From contig JAVTVJ010000049.1 of assembly GCA_034509425.1 (NCBI GenBank), forward strand, positions 3,122,001 through 3,186,000: a stretch of DNA of 64,000 nucleotides, written 5' to 3'. Each line of letters opens with the position of its first letter. The first letter of the stretch is position 1. This DNA is from Eopsaltria australis (Eukaryota; Chordata; Aves; Passeriformes; Petroicidae). Below the pieces are notes generated by a model. That model saw only the letters and a list, made by a program, of their open reading frames with translations. It ran no database searches and was not told the DNA's origin. The position numbers and the translations under genes are program-made. Of this stretch, positions 11,319-25,200 are shown one piece after another.

Positions 11319-14300
11319 ACATAACCAAAGGATTTAACCAAAGACATATATATTCAAATATCTACACATATTTTTGTGCATCAAGGAAATCAGATTCAAT
11401 TTCCTTAATCTTCAAATCAGATTATTTCGAAGAAAACAGCATTCACCTTTTAGAATTACTTCTCAGCAGGAATTATTTAATGTCTGTAAAGAGGATTTTT
11501 GATCTCCGTGACTGAGTTTTCTGAATTTACACATACACAGTTCTGGCCCTTGAGCAAAGTGAAAACAAGATATTCAGAGAGATCTCATGATAAAATTTTT
11601 AAACTGTGTTTCCCTCCACGCAAAAAAATAACAAAATAGCTCCTCCCAAGACTCCTCCTGGACAGGCATGAGCTTTTTGGGTTGTCTTAAGACCACACTG
11701 AAATGCCTCTCTTTATTACTAGATGTCCTGTGCCACCAATATCTCACCTCTTCTATCCTATGCTACATCCTGCAAACACTCATCAGGTAGCTTTTCAAAA
11801 CTGTGATGGCAGAAGAATAAGTTCCTGTAACTATTCTACTCAAATATCATGAAAAATCAGTCTGTGATTGTAAATTTACTAAGAATTCAGTTTTACCAAG
11901 ATCACTTACAGGATATAATTGAAAATGTAATTCAGCCTTCAATATAAATTCTGGGAGGAAGACAGGAGAAATAATACCACAACATTTCAGATTATGACAT
12001 GTTCATGAAAGTGCTTTGGGAGGAATGTTACATGCTCCTGTCCCACCATATAACACCAAAAAAAATTCTGTATGTAATTAGTAATTAAAATAATTAAAAA
12101 TAAGTGCAAAATCTCTCTTTTTACAATAGGTAACCACATCCTACAACTTCATTTCAGCCCAAGATGGAGTACATTATTTTCAGGGACCATATTAAATCTA
12201 AGCCCATTAAACTTAGATACAGCTCCTTTTTTTTTTTAAATTTGGAAATGTGACTTGAACTGCTTACAAACAGATTTTTGTTTTTAAAGCAAGAGAATAA
12301 AACCCTGACTGGGGAGAGGAAGAGGTTGGTAATAAGAAATTTCTAAAGTACTGCTGTGAACAGTTCAGGCTCTCATTACAAAGAGGAAAGTAGGAAATTA
12401 GCTAGTTGCTTTCTGGCTCATATATAAATATTCATATGCACAGTTAACAATTTTAAGTCTTGCTGGGCAGCACAGCACATTTTAAACTAATCCATTTGTC
12501 TGGTTTCTTTCCTCAGCTGCCCCTTGTTTAGCTCTGGCTTTGAGCATCACTCAGGCTGACCCAAGCACCTTGCTAATGGATTGCACTTCATCTCTCTGAA
12601 GTGAGCGTGAAAGCATCAAGAATTAATCAGAATGTCTCAGTTCACAGAAGAATCTTAAGCAACAACTTCTCTCCTACAAATACATTCAACCCACCACCGA
12701 AAAAACCCCTCTACAAAATATTTTGTCATAGTTTTCTTTTTTGTGGACTCTAATCTTTGCATCCCAGTGGTGCCATGTGCTGCTTCACACATCTGCACAC
12801 GGTCCTCAGCCTTAAGAGTTCCACACACGACTGTAGTGACAGTTCCATCTGAACTCATGTCACAACATGTCACAAAAATAAATGCCTCCTAAATGTAAGC
12901 ACTGCACAGGCCAAACAAACACGGTTTTGCCTGCCTGAAGTGTCTTTCCACATTGTACCCCATCGCTGGATCTGCACATAAGCCTCCTCTCAGCACCTTT
13001 TCACCTCTCGAATTCTGAATAGGAGCAGAAACTGCTTTCCCTTTGTGGCCTGAGCCATCACATATGTAGATGATCTCAACTAGGAAAATCAGTTACTGAA
13101 AGAGTAAGACTGACATTATTAAAATTGATGTACAGACTTGATACACTTATTTCAATATCTCAACATGAAAACAGAAAGATAAAATCACAAAGCAGGCAAC
13201 ATCTGCTTTAAATGTTAAACAAAAACTCCAATGCCCATAATTAACAAAGACATAAACACACTGTAACTACTGGGCATCATGCATAATTTTACTGGAATGC
13301 AGAATTTTTTCAATATTACAGAACTGCTAGATTCAAGGTGCCAAGTGACAGGAGAAAAAACTCACTGTATTAAAGATTGTGATACAGACACAATGTCTTA
13401 ATTAAAAGAATGAAGTGCAGACAACAGTAACTATTAATAAAATTAAATATCAACAAAATAAATGGAAAATTACTATTTATATTATTCATACATACTGTAT
13501 TACACATATATAACTAACATCTAAAAACACATAACTATCTCTTAATCTATTTGTATGAAGAGATGTGTACTGTATTTACTCTGCTAGTTCTCTGCTACTG
13601 CAAAAGCCAGAGGCAGGATAACACTGCCTCTCATGGCGTGGCTATTGCTACATTACTCAAAAACTATTTCAGTTTCTTGTGTTTGGGTCTACATTTTTAA
13701 AACAAGTACAAGCATAGTATTGTTTATTTATACCTATTTATGACAAGAAGATAATGATAATGGTACTACTGACAGAGCATACACACTGCCTCTTGGCTAG
13801 CTTGGACTTGGACAGCCTTTTCTCCAAGGGAAATGAGAGGGGGGAAATCAGTTGCTGGTGGTAACATCCTCACAAATTCAGAGTAACTGGCAATTCCTAA
13901 ACAGACAATGTAGGGATTTTATTTTCTGAAAGGAAGTCAAAGTAGATTTTAGCTCTATAATAATACTGAGAAAAAAGCCTATCATCAGCTGAAAGTTATC
14001 TTTTCTTTTTTATGCAATTATTCTCTGTGCTACTATGTATTTTATCTACTTTTTCATACTTTAAATATTCAACAGTCAGACATATAAATGAACCATACTA
14101 CTAAATCACCCAATATAAAATTATTGGTAGTCAAATCTATATTTGAAAATATAAGAAAAATCTATCTCCCTTCTTTGTAAACAAACAACTTGCTTATTCT
14201 GAGACATTTTAACTTCACTAAGAAGTTCAACATTAATGTCAAATTACCTACAAGGTCACTAGGGGAACAGCAAAAGGAGATGAATCTAAACAGACTGAAG

Positions 14301-15511
14301 GTCTCTATTGTAATGCACAACTGTGCAAAAACAGCTAATTGTCACAAAAATTGTTCTGAGGATGTTGAAGCATTTCAAAACACCATTCTGATTGTCATCT
14401 GTGGAAACAGACTATATATTCCAGTGTGACATAAAAAAAATCAGTTTGATAACCTTAGAAGTTGTGTATTTGCCACACATATATGGGTAGGAGAGTATAC
14501 AGCAATGATCAAGAAACCTGTTTGTGGTCTACTGGATTACTTTACTTAAGGATAATGTACAGGTGCTTTACTTGTCACAGGTCCTGTCACTTACTGTGCA
14601 ACTAAGAAATCCTTGTTGTCAGATTTGCAGCACATAAGACCATAAAAATTTTACATTGGTACTTGCACTGTAATAAAGTTAGGAGTTAAACATTTTAGGA
14701 AGCTATCTTCTGTTTCAGCATTTTATCCTCTAAACAAAAATTTGCAGTGCCACCAACTGCATGCATGGCACAGACATATTGCTGTGTTGCTTATGGCTGC
14801 TTCTTGCCCTGGTATCTCTAGTGTGCTAGATCTCTATCTCCATATCAGTCTCACTGTGTCAGGGTTTTTACAGTGTAAGCTGCTAATAAGCATGATAAAT
14901 ACATCCGAATCTGAACACTATCCTTTTGAGCTGAAAATGCTAATTACACTTTAATGAGGCTCAGAGCACTTTCCATCACAGGCCAAGATGAGTCAATAGC
15001 ATGCTTCCTGTTAAGACTTTCTCAGTGATGCTTTTACCTGCAATTACAAGCATATCTTCCATGTTACAACATTCAGTTACTTTCTCTGTGTTGCACAGAT
15101 GTCCAGGGTCAAAGCTGTTTTCAAATGGGAACAAGTGCACCATTACAAAAAAAAGAAAAAATGCAGCATTGAATCAGCCTTGAAACAAAGCACAGGCATG
15201 CAGTAACAGAAATGCAGAAAACAGTATACTAAACACTCACCTGATGTAAGTGAAATCCCTTTCTCACATCACAAAAAACACCAGATTTTAATTTGTTCTA
15301 CCATATGTAACAAAATGAAAAGTTCCTAGAAATCCTTGCCAAAATTAAAAATTAAATAACCATGAAGCTGGGAATTTGTTCAACACAAATCAGTTAACAG
15401 ACAATGTGTGTCACGTAGTTGCCCTTGACTGATCGTGAGGTAAGAATCTAGTCAGAAGCTTTTATTGGAAAATTATTTTTGGCAGTGCCTATTACAAATG
15501 AGAATGAGGTT

Positions 15512-15619
15512 TGTGCTGGTTTTGGCTAGGATAATTTTCTTCACAGTAGCTGCTATGGGACCATGTTTTGGACTGTGCTGGAAACAGTGCTGACAATTCA
15601 GGTACAGTTTGGTTGTTCA
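15512..15619 (+). mobile_element. Truncated LTR fragment, same family as 46242-46812
   Basis: 'tgtgctggttttggctagga', 'ttttcttcacagtagctgct', 'atgttttggactgtgctgga' and 'aacagtgctgacaattcag' follow the first 110 bp of the LTR at 46242, starting with TG. Similarity stops after 'ggttgttcat'. The remaining 450 bp of the LTR is not found downstream, so it is a 5' stub left by deletion. Confidence 0.8.
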
Positions 15620-18600
15620 TAGAAACAAGTGCCAATAAGAAGTACCGGTATTTGCATTATTCAATACAGTGCATCCCCCTTTTAACAAATGTCTCCACTT
15701 AGCTTTACTAGGAGGTGAAACTGTGTTTTTAAGGATAGACTTGGGGAATAAGCAGTACACTGCTGAGCTGGCAACAGCCTGGTCACAGTAAATCTTTCTG
15801 CTTCCTTGGTCTAGGAGAATATAGCAGACTGAACCTACCAGCAGAGGAGTTTGTGGCACTCCTCTTTCCAAAAAAAAAAAACCCTGAGTCTTATTCCACC
15901 CAGCTCACTTCCAGATGACACAAGCTATCAGAGACTAGGGACAACAATATCCTAACCAGTTTCCAGGTTAACATACTCTAATCCCCCCACACTTTCACAT
16001 TATTGTTTTCACTCTTTAAATGTATGCCAAATTTTCATACTTTCACTCACTGAGTCCATCAGCTGACTGACAATACTTCAACCTTAAGAAAAATCACAAG
16101 CATCTAACCCAAGGTTGTTCTCTATGATTAGGCATTCAAAAATATTTAGTATGCAAAAAAACACATCTAAAATAGTATCCGCCCTTGTTGACTCAGGATC
16201 TGTGTGATGAAGACCATGCATTAAGCATAGCACTGCATGAAAAATCTAGTAAAATTAGCTGCCTGTGCTCTTCAGATTATACCTTGGATGCCTGCTTTAT
16301 CCAAAGATGACCATATAGCTAAAAATTAAAATCTGCAAAGATAGACACTGGACAAGTGAAACTTGCCATTACTTTTTTATTAAAAAGTCACAGAGAAAAA
16401 GCATAGGAAGACTAATTTAAAAATCAATAAACTGCTAGTCAGTACTCTAATGACATACCCTGGTATTATCCAGACAAATGTTTTGCCAAAATATGGAACC
16501 ATATAAAGAGTTTTCTCTACTTCTCTTATAAACACTTTCTCTATGCATATAGGCATTTTAAAAAGCTTGCTCTTTAGAGAAAGCAGAGAAACCTACAGGG
16601 AGGGTGAGCAATTGCATGCATTCATTACCATTAAGTTCTTCACCAGAGAACTGTGCACTTACTGACACTCAATACAAGGCTCCAACTTCTCTGACACTGA
16701 GTGTCTGTAAATTTACTTGTCACATTTAGAAACACATCTTTGCCTACAAACATCTTATTAATGTTTTTGTTTTCCAGTGCTATTTGCCAAATTACTTTTC
16801 TTCAGCAAAAACACAAAGCTTTTAATGATTATTGTATCAATGTCTAACTGTACCCTGTTTAATTTCCACCATCTCACTATGTTAATCAGAGGACTTCAGC
16901 TGAAACAGAACTTGTGATAGATTTCCACATGTCAAAACCACCTTTTGCTACTTGTTTTCTCATTTTTAAATTACCTGGCAATTATAAACAACCTGCACAA
17001 TTGCACCAATGCTTCATTTACATTTATTTAATACTGGAAATACGCAACAGGCATTTTGTGGTTGGGTGTAGTTGATGAAAAAGTGAAAATGTTTTCTACT
17101 GCTTTTCCTTGACATTTCTCAGCTATAGAAAATGAAGACAAACACCACTTCTTTTTTTTTTTTGCCTCTAAAATACAAATGCAATTAACAGCCTGAAGGC
17201 TTTAATTTGTCAATCTGTTTTTCTAATGTAAGACTAGCAGTTCAGCTTAAGTTTTATTACTTCTGGACAGGTGTGAAGTGTCACTGTACATATCTTGGTT
17301 TCAGATATGAAATAAAGTAACTCTTTAATTATCACTTATTTTCACACCATATTACCCTTCTTAAATGCGTTTGACAAATAGAACAAGAAAGTGAAATAGA
17401 ATCCTCCACACTTAGACATCAAGCTATCATTTTGTCTCTCTCTGGGACGAACAGAAATGCAACACAATAAATTTCACTGTAGCACTCTTAAATCGAACAG
17501 GTCTATTATTTTCACATTACTATCATTTACAGATTATGTATTTAAGCATTTCCATCCTTAATCAATGAAGATCTGTCTTTTCATTCTGTCTTGCACAACA
17601 TGACAGTACTTTAGTACACTGTAATTCCCAGTCTGCTCAGTGGATTTAGGGAGAAGTACTTGGATTTACTGGGGGAATTGCGCAGAAGAAACAAAATTCT
17701 CAGGAGATTCAAAACAATTTTTACTTGCAAACTTCAGAACATTCTGATGGAATAAGGCACTTCCCACCTGGTTGTTTTGAGCCAATCAACTGTTCCTCTG
17801 GTTTCCTACATACACTAGGCACTCTGTTTATTTTCTAAACATCCCAGTACAAGATGCAACTTAGCTTTTCCCTAAAATTCAGTGCATCTGAAGAGAAGGC
17901 TTTTCATAGCCATGCTGTACTCCAGTCAGTGTTTGTTCCATTATCAGTCTGAATGCTCCCAAACATCTGGTCTCTACTGTAAGAACATTTTTGGTGGTCA
18001 GTGTAAATTTCAGCCAGTAGTTGTAAGTTCTTTACCAGAAAGTAGACATGGTACGTGGACCATGTAATTCGATCTTATTCCATAGCATGGCATGCATTCC
18101 AATTTATCATTGTTAAGCATGAAAATAGGCAGATTTTTTTAACTGAAAAGACCAACTAATGCATTTCAGAAGCTGGAATTCAGAGATCACTTTGCTGTCT
18201 GCGTTTTTGTGACCTCCTGGATTCCAATCAATTAGTACCACAGATGAAAGCCTCTGGGTGGTCAAGTAGTTTTCTAGCAGCCAAGTGTTTATCAAAGGAC
18301 AAAAGTTTTAATTAATTACACAAAGTCAAAGTGCCTCAATTACAATAGAGCTATAAAACACTACTTGATTATGTTCTGTATGTTCAACATCACCCCTTTT
18401 ATATCTGCTATCTAATTAAAGTTTTATGTCTTTATGTTGTACATTGATGACCAGGATTTCCACTTCTGAATGTGGACAAAAAATAATAAATGTTACCAGC
18501 TGAGTAATTTATTTTGTACCACAGACCCTGTAAATCTTGGTGCTAAGGGCTCAGCATGTCTGGAACCTTACAATCACAAGCTGAAAATAAAAAATGTAAG

Positions 18601-19078
18601 AACACGAGTAAATTTTATGCCAGTTGAATACAAGATGTACAGAGATTTCACAGATACAATCATTAGCAACTTTGCTATTTCTTCTGGCAATCTCTAAATT
18701 CATCATAATGTGAGATCAGGTTAATAAATAATTAAGCAGATTTTGGCTTATCATTTAATACAATTTGTTTAGTTATTATGTAGTTTGTAATTTTCAATAT
18801 AAATGTGAACATTGCAACTCATGTCTCTTTAAAAATCGAAGCAAAATATAAATTTTAGGGCCTGAATGACAAAATTTCTATACAATTAGTTTCAACAAAG
18901 CTCAATATGAAAGCTCCTGAAGTGATAGATGTATTCACAGCAAAAGGCGTAAAAAATTTTAAAAAAGACAGCTTCAAGTTAAAATGTGTCTCTACAGCCG
19001 CTTCTCTGCTTTAGAACTAACACTGAAGTTAACTCAAATTTTCTTTCTATGTACATCAATCCATCCTTCACAAAACAC

Positions 19079-19262
19079 AGAAGCATAGAATTGTCTAGGT
19101 CAGAACAGACCTCTAAAAACACCGAGTCCCCTGTTAACCAAGCACTGCCAGATCTACCACTAAACCGTGTCCACAAGCACCACATCCACAAGCTTTTTTA
19201 ATTACTGCAGGGATGGTGACTCAAACACTTCCCTGGACAGCCTTGTTCCCATGCTTGATCCT
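19079..19262 (-). mobile_element. CR1 LINE 3' fragment, minus strand
   Basis: 'gcatagaattgtctaggtc', 'cagacctctaaaaacaccgagtcc', 'actgccagatctaccactaaacc', 'gggatggtgactc' and 'ttccctggacagccttgttcc' follow, in order, the complement of an avian CR1 3' end. About 185 bp is kept, with mismatches suggesting an older copy. Small open frames on both strands here (18979-19201) are part of it. Confidence 0.88.
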
Positions 19263-22200
19263 TGTTTCAGTTACCCCTAGAATACTTTAGGACAGCATTT
19301 TTTTCCCTTGTGCTTTCTGAAATATTTATTGTATTCATTAATGAAAGGATGCTGTGGAAATTACTATGAAGTTGGGCTTATTCTTAGGACTCACAAGCCC
19401 TAACTATTGCTATATATGCTTTTATTCACTCAGGGGATGGAAGGAAACCATTACACATAAGATTTTTTTAGTTCTTTTCCTTTATAGCTACCTTAATGTT
19501 TAATTAAAAGGCTGAAATTTGGTTCTATTTTCCACATAAAATAATGACAGTAAAAAGAAGTGAGGAACACAGAATATACCTGCCGTTAGCAAACTTGCCA
19601 AGCAGTTATACATATTCATGAGAGAAGGTTTCTACAGACAGACATGACCTACATTTAGACTCAAAGATGTGTTGAGAGATGGGCACGTACAGCACAGCAT
19701 GTACTGATCATTCCTTCTTAGCAGGTTTTGTATTATAAACAGAAATCTCTTAGATGTAAAAAGGAACACCAAGGAGTTAAGGAGGAGGTAGGTTGGGGAA
19801 AATAGATAATAATGACACTGTCCTGGTGGAAACAAAATGTAACACTAGGAAGATTTTACTGTTGAGAGCACAATTTCTGATTCTAGATGTAAAAAATGAA
19901 CTAACAGAAAAATAAGACCAAAAAACAAGAAGCAGCCTCTGCCAAGATATCTGATTAACTGCAATGCAAAGACTTTGCAGAAAGTTATTAGTTCCTCCTA
20001 GTCAGACCTTCATGCCTAATACAAACGTCCCTGGCACAATTAGGACAGACAATAATTCAAACTTTCCCAGGGTAGCTATAAATAACTACTTTCCAGAATA
20101 TGGAATAGATTACATTTATTTTATTAATATCTGTTAATTACTGCACAGAATTTAGACTAATGTGTTGGGAGTAACATCCTGACACTGTAATTGACTTGAG
20201 TATTTGCCCACAATATTCTATGCATTTATGTGTGTTTGTCTTCAGGGTTGTAGCTGCTAAAAACACCACTGAAATTACCCAGTCTCTTATTCATGAAACA
20301 TTTTAATTACTGTCTTCAACATCAGTTAATACCTTATGCTCTTCATTTTTTCCATTACTGCAGGCAATAATGAAGCATGTGTGATTTCATTCTATTCTTT
20401 TCTGTGCTTTCTCACCAAGAAATCTTGCTGGGCTTAGTCACTACAAAAAGTGAAATAACATTACACCCAAATCTCTAGCGTCATTTTCTAAATATAATAA
20501 TAATCATCATAATAAATACCATACTTCCTCAGATTTCAATAGATCTGGCTGTAATAAATGCTCTACATTTTCAGTCTTCAGTACCTTTACAGATTTCTAG
20601 CAGTCTATGTTCAAGCACAGTTACACCATTTTAAGAAAATATACAATATTCTGTCACTTGTTTCTGAAGCAGGTATTTAAACGGTGACTTACTCAGAGTC
20701 AAATGAAGACTTGTCCACTGAAGATCTGGCTCATACATCTCAGGTGGTGGTCTACAATTTGCAGTCTGATGCTCATAGAACTTCCTCAGCAACATGCTAT
20801 CTTTCAGATTTTTGGAAACCTCACCTTCCAGCACTGGCAAACCTTGGCTTATATAAATATAAAAATGCAGATGATATTCAGGTAATTCTCTTTTAGGTCT
20901 GAAAAACCATCTTTAGCTCCAAATGAACTTTTTTTCCTTGTACAGAAACAGTAAGCTTGCCAATTATTACTATAAATAAGCAAAACAAGGCTTTCACAAT
21001 GTGAGATTCTAGAGAAGAAATTATTATAGAGAAGAGCCTCAGAGGAAGGATTAAGGATTCAATTTTAGGTCCCGATATTTTTATTAAGCCTGTAACTGAT
21101 TAGAAATGATGAGTGATCAAGCAGAAAACAAAGTAAAGGGATTAAATCTGTATTTGCTTTTCTTACTTGCTTCCAGAGTTGTTTCCTTAAAAATAGCAAC
21201 AAAATCTAATTCCAAAAGAAGATGTTTGCATTTTAACTTAGAAAGGTCATGGAAAATTACAGCAATGAGTTGGAAAAGAGGACATGTGAGAGAAAATGTC
21301 AATAGAGAATCAGACAGTTTCAGTATCTTCTTAGCTGTTCCTATTCACAATAAAGACAATGTATGAAGATGTAATTTCAATATTCTGTTTTCAGTTTACC
21401 TTAGTTCTTTCCAAGCTTAGCTTGGTGTGCTTCAGCACTTCAGTAATAAACTTTTCATTTTGTCTAATTCTGGACAGTGATAATGTTTCTGGATACCAGT
21501 GATCCACTACTGCAATGTGACTCCCAGTAGTATTTAAAACATATGGCTTCTTGAGTATGCTTCAAATATGTGTCCTGGTTGGAAGGTTAATTAAACTATG
21601 ATTCTATCTGTTATTCCAGTTGTAAAGGTCAGTATCCAGATTGAACCTACACTGAAATGAAATTAACCTTTTGCATTCAAAGAAAATAGATGTGCTAAAA
21701 CCACTGAACTGTGATACATCCAAGCACTACAGCACATAACTCAGCTTACTCATCCATATTAGAGACAAACTAAGGAGAAAAGATAAGGACAAACTGACAG
21801 AACTTCTGAAAATGGTGCCAATTAGCAGGATGATGAATATAACTTCATACTGTGATTACATGGAGAAACTTTACTAGTGATAAAAGATGAAAATATAATC
21901 CCCAATAACAGCTCTGATATGATTTCTCTTTTAAAATCAATGCACGCATGGTCTAGTTGGACAGGACAGTAGAAGCCCCTTCCCATTATTTGCAAAAAGA
22001 CACAACTGCAGTCCCTAAGAATATGAATGTCTCAGCCATTAAATCCTCTCAGCCTGCACTACTCACAGCAAGCATGAAGTGAGATCACTTCCTTCTCTGC
22101 ATTATGCTTCAGGGAAATTGGATTAAAACATGCTCAGAAGGCTCAGATAAAAGCAGAAGATTAAGTACTACACAGGTAAAACATGTTAAGCCTCTGTGAT

Positions 22201-25200
22201 GTAAAGTATCTATAAGGCAAAGAATAACAGCTCTTTGTGTAAGGAAATCCACGTGGCAGAGAAGCTGTGTAAATGCCCCAGCTCTCCTCACACAACAGAT
22301 AACACCATCTCACTGGAGTCATCCTCTGACTACGGTATGTTCTCATGGTGCAACTGGCCTCTGCAAGTAACTGGGAAGAAGAAACAGCACAGCTGGATCT
22401 TCTTCCCTTCTCAAGTCTGTATTTGAGCTACTCAGTAAGAAAATCCACAATGTAAGGAGAGAGCAAGTAAGTTTCACTCCGAATTGTAGAAATGTTAGAG
22501 AACACTTCCAGTAAAAAAAACACTTAACATGGCCTTGCTGTCAATCCCTCAGTTATGTCATGGCAAAAATTAGCATCAGGAATCCAAATCAGCTACAGGA
22601 TATACAAGATCCAATGAAGAAATCCCCATCATGCCTCCGAGATGCTCAGTCAGTACCAAGAATCTATTGTTCCACTTTAAACATAAAAAGGAAAGATACT
22701 TTTATACCACTCCAAATCACTTCTGCAATGCACTCCTGCTCTTTGAGCGTCCCCATGGACGCAGCTTTGAGTTCATATTTACATCAGCTTCTCAGTTCAG
22801 TTTTACAGTGCACTTCTCCAAGGGCTATAATTGGTACAAGTTCTTTTGTGGTGCTAAGAATCTGTGACATGGAACTGAAGCAGTGAATGCAAAACAGTAT
22901 TTTTAGAATTACTGGAATTTGAGAGCAGATACTGGGATATTAGTAACTTCCCCTGCATCCTAAAATAAATGTGCTCTAACACCTGTAGTTTATTTACCTA
23001 TTTAATAGAGTTAAGCATTTACCTCACCATGCACTAAGGTGCTCCCTCTACCAGCACCAAATCAGGCGTCTGAGTTGTGCACTGATCTCCATAACAAGCT
23101 TGTATATTTGGCAAATAAAAAAAAACTCTGGCAAATCAAGGTCAATTTACTCTCCTCTTTTACTCTAAGGTACTTGAAAAAGCATAAAGAGTAAATAATG
23201 ATAAATACAATAAATGGCTCATTATATTTTTAACGATGAAAATAACACAAACCAGAACTGCCATTAAAACAAAATGTTTTTCAGTTATTTCAATGAATTA
23301 ATTATTACAAGACCCATATTTATTAAATATACACTTTAAATGTACTGTAATCTGTCAGCTCTGCTGTAACAACTGCTGTAAAGAAATTCCACTATACAAT
23401 ATATTTTTTACTCAGTGTAGACAAAATAAAAAAAAAAAAAGCTAAAAAGGCACTTTGCTCTCAAAGGTTCTTTGCCTTTCCCTTAGTCCTACCCTCATAA
23501 CTTCATCTTGGCCACCATGAAAAACTGTTTTCTTGCTACCATTGACCATCTGTTGCCTTTTCCTCTATTCTCCTCTAAGCTTCCTGTGAAACAGTTTATC
23601 AATTAAGCTAAGCAAGACAAAAAAAAAAAATTAAAGCAATTTTTAGAGAATTTTTTATTCTGTTACTAAGCTGGCAGAGTAATTGTTGAGCAATGGGTGA
23701 TCCACTCAGGTCTGACTGTGTCTCTGCGGCACTTCGTGTTCTGTTTAGCATTGTCAAGTCAAATTCAGATATAACAAAAAAGTTACATCTATCCAAAACT
23801 GCAGAGAAATTAAAAACAATGTTAATCCATATGGAAACTACGGAGATTCATTTATACCTCTTTGAAGCTCAAAATCTTCTGCATTTTTGTGCATGAAGCA
23901 GTTAGAAAAGATGTTTTCTATTCTTGCCTTAGCAAATACATATTGTTCCTGACTTAAAAATTTGAGACTTGGGTTAATTTTAACATTGACTACAGTAGTA
24001 TTGAAAAAACTTTAGTTGTTGAAAAAACTCAATGTACAGCTGTGAAGCGTACCTACAAAAAGCTGGAATTGTGTCCATGTGATGAAAATGTGAATATATC
24101 CTCTGGGTGATTATATGTAAAAAAAGATATGAGCCAAGAAAAAAAAAAAAGACAATAAGCAACAGAGCAACAGTAATCCTCTTTCTTCCCCCAAGAATGA
24201 GAAATTGGCAGGAAAATTTGTGTGGTTAACAGATGGAATGGTCTTTGTGCAAGAAACAACCAAGTAACTGTACAAAGTAGAAGATGGACAATAATCTGAA
24301 ATACGTTATAGGGCTAAAAAATCCTAAGAGACATAGAAAATAGGAAATTGTTTTCTAGTCTACCAGCACAAGAACTAGTGAACACCAAATCATACAAGAT
24401 AACAACAGACTTAGAACAAAGTGAATACCAGAAGTGGTTAATGTTCAACAAGCACATCAGAAATTTTTCACAGCTTACAGAGGATTAAAAAGTGACTGAC
24501 TATATTAGCAGAAGGAAAGGTCATTCCAGGGGAACACATAAATAATTATTTCTTGGCTAGGACTTCACTGGGCTACAATGTACTGGATGCCAGGAGAATA
24601 TTCTGGGGTCACACTAAGAGCTCCCCTCTTACCCAACCCTTCTTGTGGCATTCACAAGGAGCCACTGTCTGAGACAGCGCAGCAGCGACACGGGCTTTCA
24701 GTTTGTCTTCATTTGGACCTTCTGACATTAACAGACATAAACTGGATAATTATCAGACTGAAATTTATCATTTCAATTACCAAGATGGGGATAAATGAGA
24801 ATTTTTCACACAACAGAACTACTGGGCAGTATTATGTATGACAGTTTTTCACTAATTCAGTCCTGGAAGATACCTTTGCAAATGTAAAGCAAATTATTTA
24901 GCTCCTGTTAAAGTTACTGGAAGTAACTTTAGTTACTATGAACAGGAAATTCAACAGCCCCAAAAACGGTGAGACTTTTTAAATGTAAATGTGAAAACCT
25001 GCAATACAACAAAACTTTCATTAATTCAGACTGCCCAAAGGTAAGATGAAATCATATGTGATGGATGTTAATCCATCTGTATGTGAGGAAATTCCTGGTG
25101 AATTCTTCATCTGTGGCGATGTCTACACTTTTTTCTCATGAAGATATGAGTAAATTAAACACTGTCCTTAACTTAATTTGAATTTTTTTTACCATTTATA

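Noticed and set aside
22560..22886. 108-codon plus-strand frame overlapped by a second plus-strand frame
   Set aside because: No domain, no conserved motif and two competing frames in the same DNA; consistent with chance.
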